This document shows positions 16,644 through 25,009 of a stretch of 64,000 nt of DNA, one piece after another. Source of the stretch: Methylomicrobium lacus_A (lineage in GTDB: Bacteria; Pseudomonadota; Gammaproteobacteria; Methylococcales; Methylomonadaceae); assembly GCF_041897535.1 (NCBI RefSeq), contig NZ_CP169217.1:2418001-2482000 (forward strand), given 5' to 3'. The notes under the pieces are model-generated. The model was given only the letters and a program-made list of their open reading frames with translations. It was not told the origin of the DNA and searched no databases. Numbering within the stretch: the stretch's first letter is position 1; every line of letters starts with the position of its first letter. The translations under genes and the position numbers were made by a program.

Positions 16644-17470
16644 ACCTTGAGCAATAATTTGTCGAGCCAGGCATGCGGCAACAGCCGTTTCAACGTGCCG
16701 AACAGATAAGTCGGGAAGGTCACGTAATAACGGATTTGCGGCCGCTTCGCTTCGAGCGCATGCACGACTTTTTTCGCGACCGCCTCGGCGGGCAGCGTGA
16801 AAGGCACCGCCGCGCCTTCCTTTTGCAGACGCGCTTCCATCGCGAGGTATTTGTCTCGATGTGCACTGCGCTCGACGACGATATTTTTTTGATACAACGC
16901 GAACGAATTCTGCCGGAAGTTGCTCAGGATGGGCCCCGGCTCGATCAGCGAAATATGAATGCCGGTGCCGCGCAGTTCCAGACGCAGCGTATCGGCCAGC
17001 CCTTCGAGCGCGAATTTGCTTGCATTGTAGGCGCCGCGGTAAGTCAATGCGACCAGACCCAGGACCGAGCTGTTGTAGATGATCCTGCCATGGCCTTGTT
17101 TACGCATCACCGGAATGATGAGGTTGGTCAGTTCGTGCGTGCCGAACAGGTTGGTTTCAAACTGGAAACGCAGCACCTCGCGGCTCAGATCCTCGACCGC
17201 GCCGGGCTGGCCGAACGCGCCGTTGTTGAACAGCGCATCCAGTTTGCCGCCGGTCAGTTCAAGCGTTTGCTCGACCGCCCGATGGATGCTGGCGCTGTCG
17301 GCCAGATCGAGCGGCAATGCGGTGAAGCCTTCCGCCTGCAGGCGGGCGACATCCTCTGCCTTGCGCGCGGTCGCGATGACCGTATGGCCGCGCGCTTTCA
17401 GCACCTTTGCGGTGGTATGGCCGATGCCGGTCGAACAGCCGGTGATCAAAATGGTTTTCGCTGCGTTCAT
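16640..17470 (-). CDS. Short-chain dehydrogenase/reductase (SDR)
   Basis: A 276-residue SDR. TGCSTGIG near residues 10-17 is the nucleotide-binding turn, NNGAFGQPG replaces the usual NNAG, the catalytic Ser lies in YNSSVLG, and the Tyr-Lys pair is in YNASK. A hydrophobic or basic tail (TFPTYLFGTLKRLLPHAWLD) resembles SDRs acting on lipid or retinol-like substrates. The start MNAAKTILITG fits the family; the open frame continues upstream but into the DUF4124 gene. It overlaps the CPXCG gene and lies four bases after the DUF4124 gene, so all three look co-transcribed. Confidence 0.85.
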   Translation of the reverse strand: MNAAKTILITGCSTGIGHTTAKVLKARGHTVIATARKAEDVARLQAEGFTALPLDLADSASIHRAVEQTLELTGGKLDALFNNGAFGQPGAVEDLSREVLRFQFETNLFGTHELTNLIIPVMRKQGHGRIIYNSSVLGLVALTYRGAYNASKFALEGLADTLRLELRGTGIHISLIEPGPILSNFRQNSFALYQKNIVVERSAHRDKYLAMEARLQKEGAAVPFTLPAEAVAKKVVHALEAKRPQIRYYVTFPTYLFGTLKRLLPHAWLDKLLLKV

Positions 17471-17474
17471 CGGA

Positions 17475-18074
17475 TTATTCGGATTTAAGTTCCTGCTCGG
17501 TGAAATAATATTTTTTTGCGCTGCTGCAATCGACCAGGAACACCAGCGCATCATCCGTGCTCTTGTTGTTCAGTTCGGCCGCTTCGACCCTTCCGCATTG
17601 GTTGGTCGCCAGGGCCTTCTCGGCCGCGAGGCGTCTGAAGCGTTCGATGTCCGGCAACCGCGCCGAGAAATTTTGCACCAGCGCCGGCAATTGCTCGGGA
17701 TTGTAAGGCGGTATCGCAAACGCCGAGTATTTTAACGGGTTATTCTTGATCAGAAACTGATTTTTTGCGCTTTCGTCTTTCGCATCCTGTTTCAGCTTCG
17801 CCTCCTTCTCGGCCAGTTTTTGTTCCTGCTGTTGCAGTTCGGCCAATTTGGCCTGTGCTTCCTGCTCTTTCAGCTGCTGCTGTTTTCTTTCCTGATTCAG
17901 ATCCTTGGTGACGCCGGTCTTGAGGTCGATCTGCACATTGCCTTGCCCGGCCGTACAAGCCTGCGCTTTATAAACGACTTTACCGGTCTCGTCGGTGCAT
18001 TTATAAACGCCCGCCGTCGCCGAAAGCGCTGCGAGCGAACACAGGCCGCCGAATAAAATAATGCTGAGTTTCAT
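17475..18074 (-). CDS. DUF4124-domain periplasmic protein
   Basis: A 199-residue exported protein. A signal peptide covers about residues 1-21 (MKLSIILFGGLCSLAALSATA). A DUF4124 domain follows, with VYKCTDETGKVVYKAQAC, in which two Cys could form a disulfide. A Gln/Glu/Lys coiled coil fills about 55-100, and a C-terminal region of about 90 residues contains a further Cys pair. DUF4124 proteins are common in proteobacterial periplasms and have no settled function. The start MKLS gives a clean signal peptide; a longer in-frame start nine codons upstream is less likely. Confidence 0.8.
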   Translation of the reverse strand: MKLSIILFGGLCSLAALSATAGVYKCTDETGKVVYKAQACTAGQGNVQIDLKTGVTKDLNQERKQQQLKEQEAQAKLAELQQQEQKLAEKEAKLKQDAKDESAKNQFLIKNNPLKYSAFAIPPYNPEQLPALVQNFSARLPDIERFRRLAAEKALATNQCGRVEAAELNNKSTDDALVFLVDCSSAKKYYFTEQELKSE

Positions 18075-18116
18075 GGTGCTATCCGCGAGTGAAATAGACA
18101 TTGATTATAGGCGAAT

Positions 18117-19466
18117 TCACCGGCATGAAGTATGCGCCGGATCTCTGTTTTCCAAGGTGCGCGCGAACCGCATGAACAGCAGCGCGGTAGCCAGCATCAA
18201 GCCGGTAAAAAACCAGAAATAAGCGGCGCCGGACAGCCGAGCGCCGGCGTCAAGATATTGGATCAGAAAGTTGATCGCGCTGGTGAACAAATTGCCGAGC
18301 GACACCGATAAAAAATAAGCCGCCATCACCAGCGATTTGGCCGATTTCGGCGCCTCGGTATAGGAATATTCGAGGCAGGTGATGGACACCATCACTTCGG
18401 CCGCGGTCATCAACAAATAAGCCGGCAACTGCCAGACGATATGGACTTGTATGTCCTGATCCAACTGCGTCTGAATCGCGGCGGGAATCGCAAACGCCAA
18501 CACTGTCAACATCAGGCCCAAGGTTATCTTGGTCAGTGCAGTCAACTGGATGTAGCGATTCAGAAACGGATATACGGAATAGGAAAAGCAGGGCGTCAGC
18601 AGCATGATCAACAGCGGGTTCAAGGCCTGGATCTGCGAGGACAAGAGTTCGGCAGCGCCGATACGCCTATCCATCTTCTCGGCCTGCAATACCCAGGACG
18701 AGCCGATTTGTTCGAACAGCGCCCAAAAGACCGCGACCAGCGCATAAATGACCGCCAACTTGCCGAGCGCCGGCCAATGGGACCGATCCGACAAATCCTT
18801 GAACAACTGTTTGCCTGCCGGCGTAATTTGCACGAAACGGCGGCGTCCCGACCAAAACACCCCGGTTGCCAACAGCATCAACACGCCCGGCGCGGCAAAG
18901 GCGCTTGCAGCGCCGGCATGCTCGAGCAGCCAGGGCACGACCAGCATCGCGAGGAAGGCGCCGAGATTGATCGCGACATAAAACCAGCCGAACACCCTGC
19001 CGAGCAGATGCACATTGCCGCTGCCGAATTGATCGCCGACATGCGCGGATACGCAAGGCTTGATGCCGCCCGCGCCGATCGCGATCAGGCCCAGGCCGAG
19101 GGCCAGTCCCAAGCGGGTATCGTCGACGGTCAGGCTCAAATGGCCAAGGCAATAAACCAAACTCAATACGATGATCGTCCGGTATTTGCCCCAATAAAAG
19201 TCGGCCAGCACGGCGCCGAACAGCGGCATCAAATAAACGGCCGCGCCGAATAAATGGAAATAAGCCTGCGCTTCCTGTTCTGTCATCACGTCGCGTTGTC
19301 CCGACGCATTCATCAGATGCTGGGTCATGAAAATGACCAGAATCGCGCGCATGCCGTAGTAGCTGAAGCGTTCGGCCGCTTCGTTGCCGATGATGTAGGG
19401 AATGCCCTTGGGCAGAGCGCTTGATGTATCTCGTTGATTTTTATAGGAAGCCATGTTTTTCTTCAC
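18117..19466 (-). CDS. Proton-dependent oligopeptide (POT/PTR2) family transporter
   Basis: A 449-residue major-facilitator protein with about 12-14 hydrophobic helices. The POT signature ExxERFxYYG appears as EAAERFSYYGMRAI near residue 30. A further family motif, GAGGIKPCVSAHVGDQFG, lies in the helix 4-5 region. POT proteins import di- and tripeptides with protons; other substrates, such as nitrate, occur in the family. It has the same orientation as the DUF4124 gene, with a 42-base gap. MASYKNQRD at residue 5 is an alternative start. Confidence 0.9.
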   Translation of the reverse strand: MKKNMASYKNQRDTSSALPKGIPYIIGNEAAERFSYYGMRAILVIFMTQHLMNASGQRDVMTEQEAQAYFHLFGAAVYLMPLFGAVLADFYWGKYRTIIVLSLVYCLGHLSLTVDDTRLGLALGLGLIAIGAGGIKPCVSAHVGDQFGSGNVHLLGRVFGWFYVAINLGAFLAMLVVPWLLEHAGAASAFAAPGVLMLLATGVFWSGRRRFVQITPAGKQLFKDLSDRSHWPALGKLAVIYALVAVFWALFEQIGSSWVLQAEKMDRRIGAAELLSSQIQALNPLLIMLLTPCFSYSVYPFLNRYIQLTALTKITLGLMLTVLAFAIPAAIQTQLDQDIQVHIVWQLPAYLLMTAAEVMVSITCLEYSYTEAPKSAKSLVMAAYFLSVSLGNLFTSAINFLIQYLDAGARLSGAAYFWFFTGLMLATALLFMRFARTLENRDPAHTSCR

Positions 19467-19819
19467 AATGCGGCCGGTGCAGTAATCGTAACAAAATGAA
19501 AGATTTAAAATCTATTTATTGTTATTAGCCTGAATAAAATTGTGACTAAGCCGAAATAACACAGAGTTATCAACAGCTTGTTCTACATGACAATCTGTCT
19601 TTAAAGAGGGAATCAAGGTGTTGACCGCCTGTGGATAACTCGATGCGCAATTTTATCCACAGAGCTGTCCACAACAAATACCGATTTTTCTCACAGACTT
19701 ACTCTCTAGGATTGGAGGCCTGAAACGGGATAGAATATTGAACCATTGCCGAAAAATGTGTTCATACGGCAAAATCTTGCTCAAAGTTGTTGTCACCAAG
19801 GATTCAACGAGACGGAAAT
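19467..19819. other. Intergenic DnaA-box cluster beside an AT-rich tract (candidate origin or DnaA-regulated promoter)
   Basis: The gap holds two perfect DnaA boxes in opposite orientation: TGTGGATAA at 19630-19638 and TTATCCACA at 19653-19661. A one-mismatch box TTATCAACA lies at 19567-19575 and a weaker CTGTCCACA at 19665-19673. Next to them, 19485-19560 is AT-rich (AAATCTATTTATTGTTATTAG), as in a DNA unwinding element. Such a set fits an origin of replication, and the gidA-gidB-parAB genes that often flank origins lie 13 kb to the right. It could instead be a DnaA-controlled promoter for the MoxR operon. Confidence 0.45.
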
Positions 19820-20809
19820 ATGTCGGAAACCCACAAGCAGAACATTACGCAACTTGCGCTGATCAAACTCAAAAATTACATCAACAACGAAATCATCGGC
19901 CAGGAGGTGCTGGTCGAACGGATGCTGGTCGGTTTACTGGCCGACGGCCATATCCTGGTCGAAGGCGCGCCGGGTCTGGCCAAGACGCGGGCGATCAACG
20001 TCTTGAGCAAAGGCATTCAAGGCGATTTTCACCGGGTGCAATTCACCCCGGACTTGCTGCCGGCCGATCTGACCGGCACCGAAATCTACCGTCCGCAGCA
20101 AGGCACGTTCGAATTCCAGAAAGGCCCCTTGTTTCATAATCTGATCCTGGCCGACGAGATCAACCGCTCGCCGGCCAAGGTACAGGCGGCATTGCTCGAA
20201 GCGATGGCCGAACGGCAGATCACGGTCGGCCAGGCCACCTACCCGTTGCCTGAGTTGTTCATGGTGATGGCGACGCAAAACCCGATCGAACAGGAGGGCA
20301 CCTATCCCTTGCCCGAAGCGCAGCTCGACCGGTTTTTGCTGCATGTGAAGGTCGATTATCCGAACCCTAAGCATGAGAAAGACATCCTGCATCTGGCCAG
20401 AAGGGAAGCGCGATCGGAGGTGCTGAAAAAAACCGAACGTTTCGAATCGATCTCGCAACAAACGTTGTTTGCCGCGCGCAACGAAGTGCTCGACGTGTAC
20501 ATGGCCGAGGCGCTGGAAGATTATTTGCTGCAAATCATCCTGGCGACCCGCAGTCCCGAGGCCTATGGCCGCGATTTGGCGGCCTGGCTGCAATACGGCG
20601 CAAGCCCCCGGGCCAGCATCGCGCTCGATCGCTGCGCCCGCGCCAAGGCCTGGCTTGATCAGCGCGATTTCGTCGGCCCCGAGGATATCCAGGACATCGC
20701 CTTCGACGTGCTGCGCCATCGTCTGATTTTGTCATACGAAGCCGAGGCCGAAGGCATCACCGCCGATCATGTGATCAGGGAATTGATTGCCCGCATTGCC
20801 GTTCCGTAA
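19820..20809 (+). CDS. MoxR-family AAA+ ATPase
   Basis: A 329-residue MoxR ATPase, thought to act as a chaperone for assembly of metal-, VWA- or membrane-associated complexes. Walker A is GAPGLAKT at about 49-56, Walker B is LILADEINRSPAKVQ, and sensor 1 falls in VMATQNPIEQEGTYPLPEAQ. The start MSETHKQNITQ with GACGGAAAT upstream was preferred to an in-frame codon 33 bases earlier. It heads a tightly packed run with DUF58, DUF4381, two VWA proteins and BatD, the classical MoxR/Bat arrangement. Confidence 0.92.
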   Translation: MSETHKQNITQLALIKLKNYINNEIIGQEVLVERMLVGLLADGHILVEGAPGLAKTRAINVLSKGIQGDFHRVQFTPDLLPADLTGTEIYRPQQGTFEFQKGPLFHNLILADEINRSPAKVQAALLEAMAERQITVGQATYPLPELFMVMATQNPIEQEGTYPLPEAQLDRFLLHVKVDYPNPKHEKDILHLARREARSEVLKKTERFESISQQTLFAARNEVLDVYMAEALEDYLLQIILATRSPEAYGRDLAAWLQYGASPRASIALDRCARAKAWLDQRDFVGPEDIQDIAFDVLRHRLILSYEAEAEGITADHVIRELIARIAVP

Positions 20810-21748
20810 ATGTTGTTCACTAAACCGGCAGTCACTCATCACCCGTCCGCGGCGCCCGACGAGCTGATCTCGGTCAGCCTGAAAACCCTGATCGACCTGG
20901 CCCGCCCCGCGGCGGGACTGACGCATCCCCTTAGTTCTATCCGCGCGGTCCAGAGCGGCGGCTATCTGTCCCGCTTCAAGGGTCGCGGCATGGAATTCGA
21001 CGAAACGCGGCTGTATCAGCCCGGCGACGATCTGCGCACGATCGACTGGCGGGTCACCGCGCGCACCGGCAAACCGCATACGAAGATTTTTCGCGAGGAG
21101 CGTGAGCGGCCGGTGTTCATTTCGGTCGACGACCGCCCGGCGATGCATTTCGCGACCCGCGGCGTGTTCAAATCGGTGCTGGCCGCGAAACTGGCGGCTC
21201 TGCTGGCCTGGACCGCCGAACATCACGGCGACCGGATCGGCGGCCAGATTTTTTCGGAGTACGACTGCCGGGAGCTGAAGCCGCAAAACGGCAAACAGGC
21301 GGTGCTGCATTTTTTGCATGCGTTGGTCGGCCGTCCAGTTCAGAATCAGCCAGCCAGCTACGCCTTCGAACAAATCCTGGCCCGGCTGGTCAAACATGTC
21401 CGTCCCGGCAGCCGGGTTTATATCATCAGCGATTTTCGCGGCATCAACGAGGCGGCCGAGGTGCATCTGTCGCGGCTCTCCGAACATTGCGACGTGGCCT
21501 TGCTCTTCGTGTTCGATGCATTGGAACAAAGCCTTCCGGAAAAAGGCCGTTACCGTTTTACCGACGGCGAACGCGATGTGGTGATGGACAGCGCCGATGC
21601 GCGGCGGCTGGCCGATTACCGCCAGCGTTTCACGGAGCGTTTAGAGCGCCTGCAAACGCTCGCCCGCAAGGAAAATCTGCAACTGATCTTGTGCGGCACC
21701 TCGGACGATCCGGTACTGCGCCTGAAGACCCTGCTGCGAGGCCAGTGA
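20810..21748 (+). CDS. DUF58 domain-containing protein
   Basis: The 312-residue soluble protein shows the DUF58 core sequence FDETRLYQPGDDLRTIDWR near residues 63-81, followed by a VWA-like half (VFISVDDRPAMHF). DUF58 proteins nearly always follow MoxR genes and are presumed partners or substrates of the ATPase. The ATG immediately follows the MoxR stop codon, and its stop overlaps the next start (TGATG), so translation of these genes is probably coupled. Its biochemical activity is unknown. Confidence 0.88.
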   Translation: MLFTKPAVTHHPSAAPDELISVSLKTLIDLARPAAGLTHPLSSIRAVQSGGYLSRFKGRGMEFDETRLYQPGDDLRTIDWRVTARTGKPHTKIFREERERPVFISVDDRPAMHFATRGVFKSVLAAKLAALLAWTAEHHGDRIGGQIFSEYDCRELKPQNGKQAVLHFLHALVGRPVQNQPASYAFEQILARLVKHVRPGSRVYIISDFRGINEAAEVHLSRLSEHCDVALLFVFDALEQSLPEKGRYRFTDGERDVVMDSADARRLADYRQRFTERLERLQTLARKENLQLILCGTSDDPVLRLKTLLRGQ

Positions 21749-22224
21749 TGCCGGTCACCGATTTACCGCTGCGCGACATCCATATTCCGGAAGCGATCGG
21801 CTGGTGGCCGCCGGCGATCGGCTGGTGGCTACTGATTATTTTAGTGCCGTTGCTGCTGGGATTTTCAGTCTGGCTGTATAAACGCCTGACCCGGCTTACC
21901 GCGGTCAAGAGCGCGCGCAAGCTGCTGAAGGCCTTGAAAAACGACTCGTCGCTCGACGATCTGGCGAAAATCGCCGAACTGTCCGCCTTGCTGCGCCGCG
22001 TCGCGATCAGCACCGATAATCGCGCCGAAGTCGCGGGCCTGACCGGGCAAAAATGGCTGAGCTATCTCGACGGCGTACTCAAGGGCGCGCCGTTCAGCGA
22101 AGGCCCCGGACGCATCCTTCTCGACGCGCATTACCGGAAAACCGCCCCGTCCGAACCGGCGCTTCAGGATGTGTTCCAACTCTGTGAAGACTGGCTCAAA
22201 GCGCAAAGCAAACGTAAAAAATGA
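21748..22224 (+). CDS. DUF4381 domain-containing membrane protein
   Basis: A 158-residue protein with one strong membrane helix at about 26-45 (IGWWLLIILVPLLLGFSVWL), preceded by a duplicated AIGWWPP/AIGWWLL stretch and the start MPVTDLPLRDIH. The rest is a cytoplasmic helical domain (SARKLLKALKND, then LRRVAIS). The layout and position match DUF4381 proteins of MoxR/Bat operons. It overlaps the DUF58 gene by one base and the BatA gene by four. The function is unknown; anchoring of the MoxR complex is a possible role. Confidence 0.85.
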   Translation: MPVTDLPLRDIHIPEAIGWWPPAIGWWLLIILVPLLLGFSVWLYKRLTRLTAVKSARKLLKALKNDSSLDDLAKIAELSALLRRVAISTDNRAEVAGLTGQKWLSYLDGVLKGAPFSEGPGRILLDAHYRKTAPSEPALQDVFQLCEDWLKAQSKRKK

Positions 22225-23201
22225 TACAACTCGTCTGGCCCTGGCTGATTATTCTGTTGCCGTTGCCCTGGCTGATCCGGCGCCTGTTGCCGCCGCTTCT
22301 GCCGGCCGAACAGGCGGCCTTGAAAGTGCCGTTTCTGGATGATTTCGCGGCCGGCAATCCCCGCGCCGTATCGCAGCCCCGAAAGTGGCCGCTACGCCTC
22401 GCGATGCTGGCCTGGCTGCTGTTGGTGATCGCTGGCATGCGCCCCCAATGGCTCGGCGAGCCGATCGAACAGGCGGTCAGCGGGCGCGATTTGATGCTCG
22501 CGATCGATCTGTCCGGCAGCATGGAAGAACAGGATTTCGCGATCGACAAGCAGCAGGTCGACCGCTTGACCGCGGCCAAATGGGTCGCCAGCGATTTCAT
22601 CGAACGCCGGGCCGGCGACCGGATCGGCCTGATCCTGTTCGGCACCCAGGCTTATTTGCAAACGCCGTTGACCTTCGACCGCAAGACCGTCAATACCCTG
22701 CTCGATGAATCGGCGATCGGCCTGGCCGGAGACAACACCGCGATCGGCGATGCGATCGGCCTCGCGGTCAAACGCCTGAAGAATCAGCCCGCGAACAGCC
22801 GGGTATTGATCCTGATGACCGACGGCGCCAATACCGCAGGCGAGGTGTCGCCGCTGAAAGCGGCGGAACTGGCCGCAGAAAATCAGTTGAAAATCTACAC
22901 GATCGGCATCGGCGCGGACGAAATGATCGTGCGTAGCCTGTTCGGCGCGCAGAAGGTCAATCCCTCGCGCGACCTCGACGAAAAGACCCTGCTCGACATC
23001 GCGCAAAAAACCGGCGGCCGTTATTTCCGCGCCCGCAATACCCGCGAGTTGAACAATATCTACATGTTGCTGGACCAATTGGAGCCGGTCAATAAGGACA
23101 GCCAGTTTTTCCGTCCCCGGCGCGAACTGTTTTTCTGGCCTCTGGGCCTGGCGCTCGCCTTGGCGGCCGTGGTCTGTTTGTCACGTTTACGATGGTCATG
23201 A
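22221..23201 (+). CDS. batA: BatA-like VWA-domain membrane protein
   Basis: A 326-residue protein with N-terminal membrane segments (about 5-25 and 60-75), a von Willebrand A domain over roughly 88-290 and a C-terminal helix (FWPLGLALALAAVVCLS). The metal-ion-dependent adhesion site is intact: DLSGS at 96-100 supplies Asp, Ser and Ser, with MTDGAN later. BatA proteins act with MoxR, BatB and BatD in aerotolerance or envelope stress. It overlaps both neighbours (4 bases with DUF4381, 10 bases with the next gene), so co-translation is expected. Confidence 0.88.
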   Translation: MIQLVWPWLIILLPLPWLIRRLLPPLLPAEQAALKVPFLDDFAAGNPRAVSQPRKWPLRLAMLAWLLLVIAGMRPQWLGEPIEQAVSGRDLMLAIDLSGSMEEQDFAIDKQQVDRLTAAKWVASDFIERRAGDRIGLILFGTQAYLQTPLTFDRKTVNTLLDESAIGLAGDNTAIGDAIGLAVKRLKNQPANSRVLILMTDGANTAGEVSPLKAAELAAENQLKIYTIGIGADEMIVRSLFGAQKVNPSRDLDEKTLLDIAQKTGGRYFRARNTRELNNIYMLLDQLEPVNKDSQFFRPRRELFFWPLGLALALAAVVCLSRLRWS

Positions 23202-25009
23202 ATTTGAGCGAATTCCATTTTATCCGTCCCTATTGGCTGCTGGCGTTGATTCCGGCGGCCGCACTTCTGGCCATGCTGCTGCGCCACAAGCTCAGCCGCG
23301 GCAACTGGGCGTCGGTCTGCGATCCGGCGCTGCTGCCCTATCTGCTCCAGGAAAAAGCGGTACATGCGAGCCGCAAGTCTCTGCTGCTCGGAGCCGTGAT
23401 GGCGCTGTTGGCGATCATCGCGCTGGCCGGCCCGACGGTTCAGCGCCTGCCGTCGCCGGTGTTCAGAAACGACTCGGCCCTGGTGATCGCGCTGGACTTG
23501 TCGCGCTCGATGGATGCGGAAGACATTAAACCGAGCCGCCTGATCCGGGCCCGCTACAAGATCGCCGATCTCTTGCAACGGCGCAAGGACGGCCAGACCG
23601 CGCTGCTGGTGTTTGCGGGCGATGCGTTCACGGTGACGCCGCTGACCGACGATTCCGAAACGATCGCGAGCCAACTGGAGGCCTTGACGACCGACATCAT
23701 GCCGGCCCAGGGCAGCGACGCGGAGGCGGCGCTGAATCTGGCCGTCCAATTGCTCCGGCAGGCAGGCCTGCCGAAAGGCGAGATCATTTTGATGACCGAT
23801 GGCGTCGAAGCGGATGCGGCGCTTGCGGCAGCGAAAGGGCTGCACGATTACCATTTGTCGGTGCTCGGCGTCGGCACGCGTGAAGGCGCGCCTATTGCGC
23901 TGCCGAACGGCGGTTTCTTGAAGGACGAACAGGGCGCGATCGTGGTGCCTAAACTGGATGATGGCAGACTGGCCGAATTGGCCCGTGCGGGCGGCGGCGT
24001 CTACCAAAGCATCACGGCGGACGACAGCGACATCGAAGCCATGCTGGCGAACCTCGATACGGCCGTGCCGGAGACGCAAGGCGCTAGCGAAAATCAGTTG
24101 CTGATCGACCTTTGGGACGATCTCGGCCCCTGGATCGTGCTCGCGGTGCTGCCTTTGGCCGCGCTCTCGTTCCGCCGGGGCTTGTTGTGCGTCGCATTTT
24201 TGATGTTGCTGCCGCTGCCTGAAAACAGCTATGCGCTGGACTGGCAGGATTTGTGGCGGACGAAAGATCAGCAGGCCGCGGCGGCTTTTGAGCAAAAGCA
24301 GTATGAACGGGCGGCCGAGTTGTTCGAGAACCCGGACTGGAAGGCGGCTGCGCAATACCGTTCGGACAAGGCGCAGACCGGCGAATTGCAAGCGCCGAAG
24401 ACCGCGACCGGTTTTTATAATCAGGGCAATGTACTCGCGAAATCGGGCCGCTTCGAGGAAGCGATCGCCGCTTACGACAAAGCGCTGGCGATCGATCCCA
24501 ATAATGAAGACGCCATATACAATAAAAAACTGGTAGAAGAGGCGTTGAAGCAGCAAGAACAGCAGCAACAGCAAAATCAGCAACAGAACGATCAGCAGCA
24601 GGACTCGGAAAAGGAGCAACAGCAAAAGCCGCAGGATCAGTCCGGTTCCGAGCAGAAGCCCGAACAAAAAGACGAAAAATCCGAACCCAAAAACGGCGAT
24701 CAGCCGGAGCAAAAACCCGAAACCGGCGCCGAGAAAGCGCCGGAGACGGCCGAAGAGCCGCCAAAACAGGCGGATCAACAACAAGCCGAGAAAAGCCCTG
24801 CGGCAAAGGAAGACCCGAAGAAAACGGACCCGGCCAAGCAAAATAAGGAGTCGGCGCAACCGATGCAGCCATCCGACGAAACCAAGCAGGCCAATGAGCA
24901 ATGGCTGAACCGGATTCCGGACGATCCGGCCGGTTTATTGAAACGCAAATTCAAATACCAATACGGCCAGCGCCAGCAGCGCTCCGGCAACAAGGCGCAA
25001 AACTGGTAA
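23192..25009 (+). CDS. BatB/BatC-like fusion: VWA domain, TPR and Q/E/K/P-rich tail
   Basis: A 605-residue protein combining what are separate genes in other species. It has N-terminal membrane helices (about 15-30 and 63-80), a VWA domain with DLSRS at 102-106, further helices at about 312-345, a TPR unit at about 405-450 (TGFYNQGNVLAKSGRFEEA), and a low-complexity tail of Gln, Glu, Lys and Pro at about 453-565. The tail ends in a short conserved block, QWLNRIPDDPAGLLKRKF. The VWA part corresponds to BatB and the TPR part to BatC. The Gln-rich repeats are prone to length change. Confidence 0.88.
   Translation: MVMNLSEFHFIRPYWLLALIPAAALLAMLLRHKLSRGNWASVCDPALLPYLLQEKAVHASRKSLLLGAVMALLAIIALAGPTVQRLPSPVFRNDSALVIALDLSRSMDAEDIKPSRLIRARYKIADLLQRRKDGQTALLVFAGDAFTVTPLTDDSETIASQLEALTTDIMPAQGSDAEAALNLAVQLLRQAGLPKGEIILMTDGVEADAALAAAKGLHDYHLSVLGVGTREGAPIALPNGGFLKDEQGAIVVPKLDDGRLAELARAGGGVYQSITADDSDIEAMLANLDTAVPETQGASENQLLIDLWDDLGPWIVLAVLPLAALSFRRGLLCVAFLMLLPLPENSYALDWQDLWRTKDQQAAAAFEQKQYERAAELFENPDWKAAAQYRSDKAQTGELQAPKTATGFYNQGNVLAKSGRFEEAIAAYDKALAIDPNNEDAIYNKKLVEEALKQQEQQQQQNQQQNDQQQDSEKEQQQKPQDQSGSEQKPEQKDEKSEPKNGDQPEQKPETGAEKAPETAEEPPKQADQQQAEKSPAAKEDPKKTDPAKQNKESAQPMQPSDETKQANEQWLNRIPDDPAGLLKRKFKYQYGQRQQRSGNKAQNW

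Noticed and set aside
23060..24901. 613-codon antisense frame with many Leu residues
   Set aside because: The Leu-rich stretch is the complement of the Gln-rich tail of the BatB/C fusion, so it is a composition artefact.
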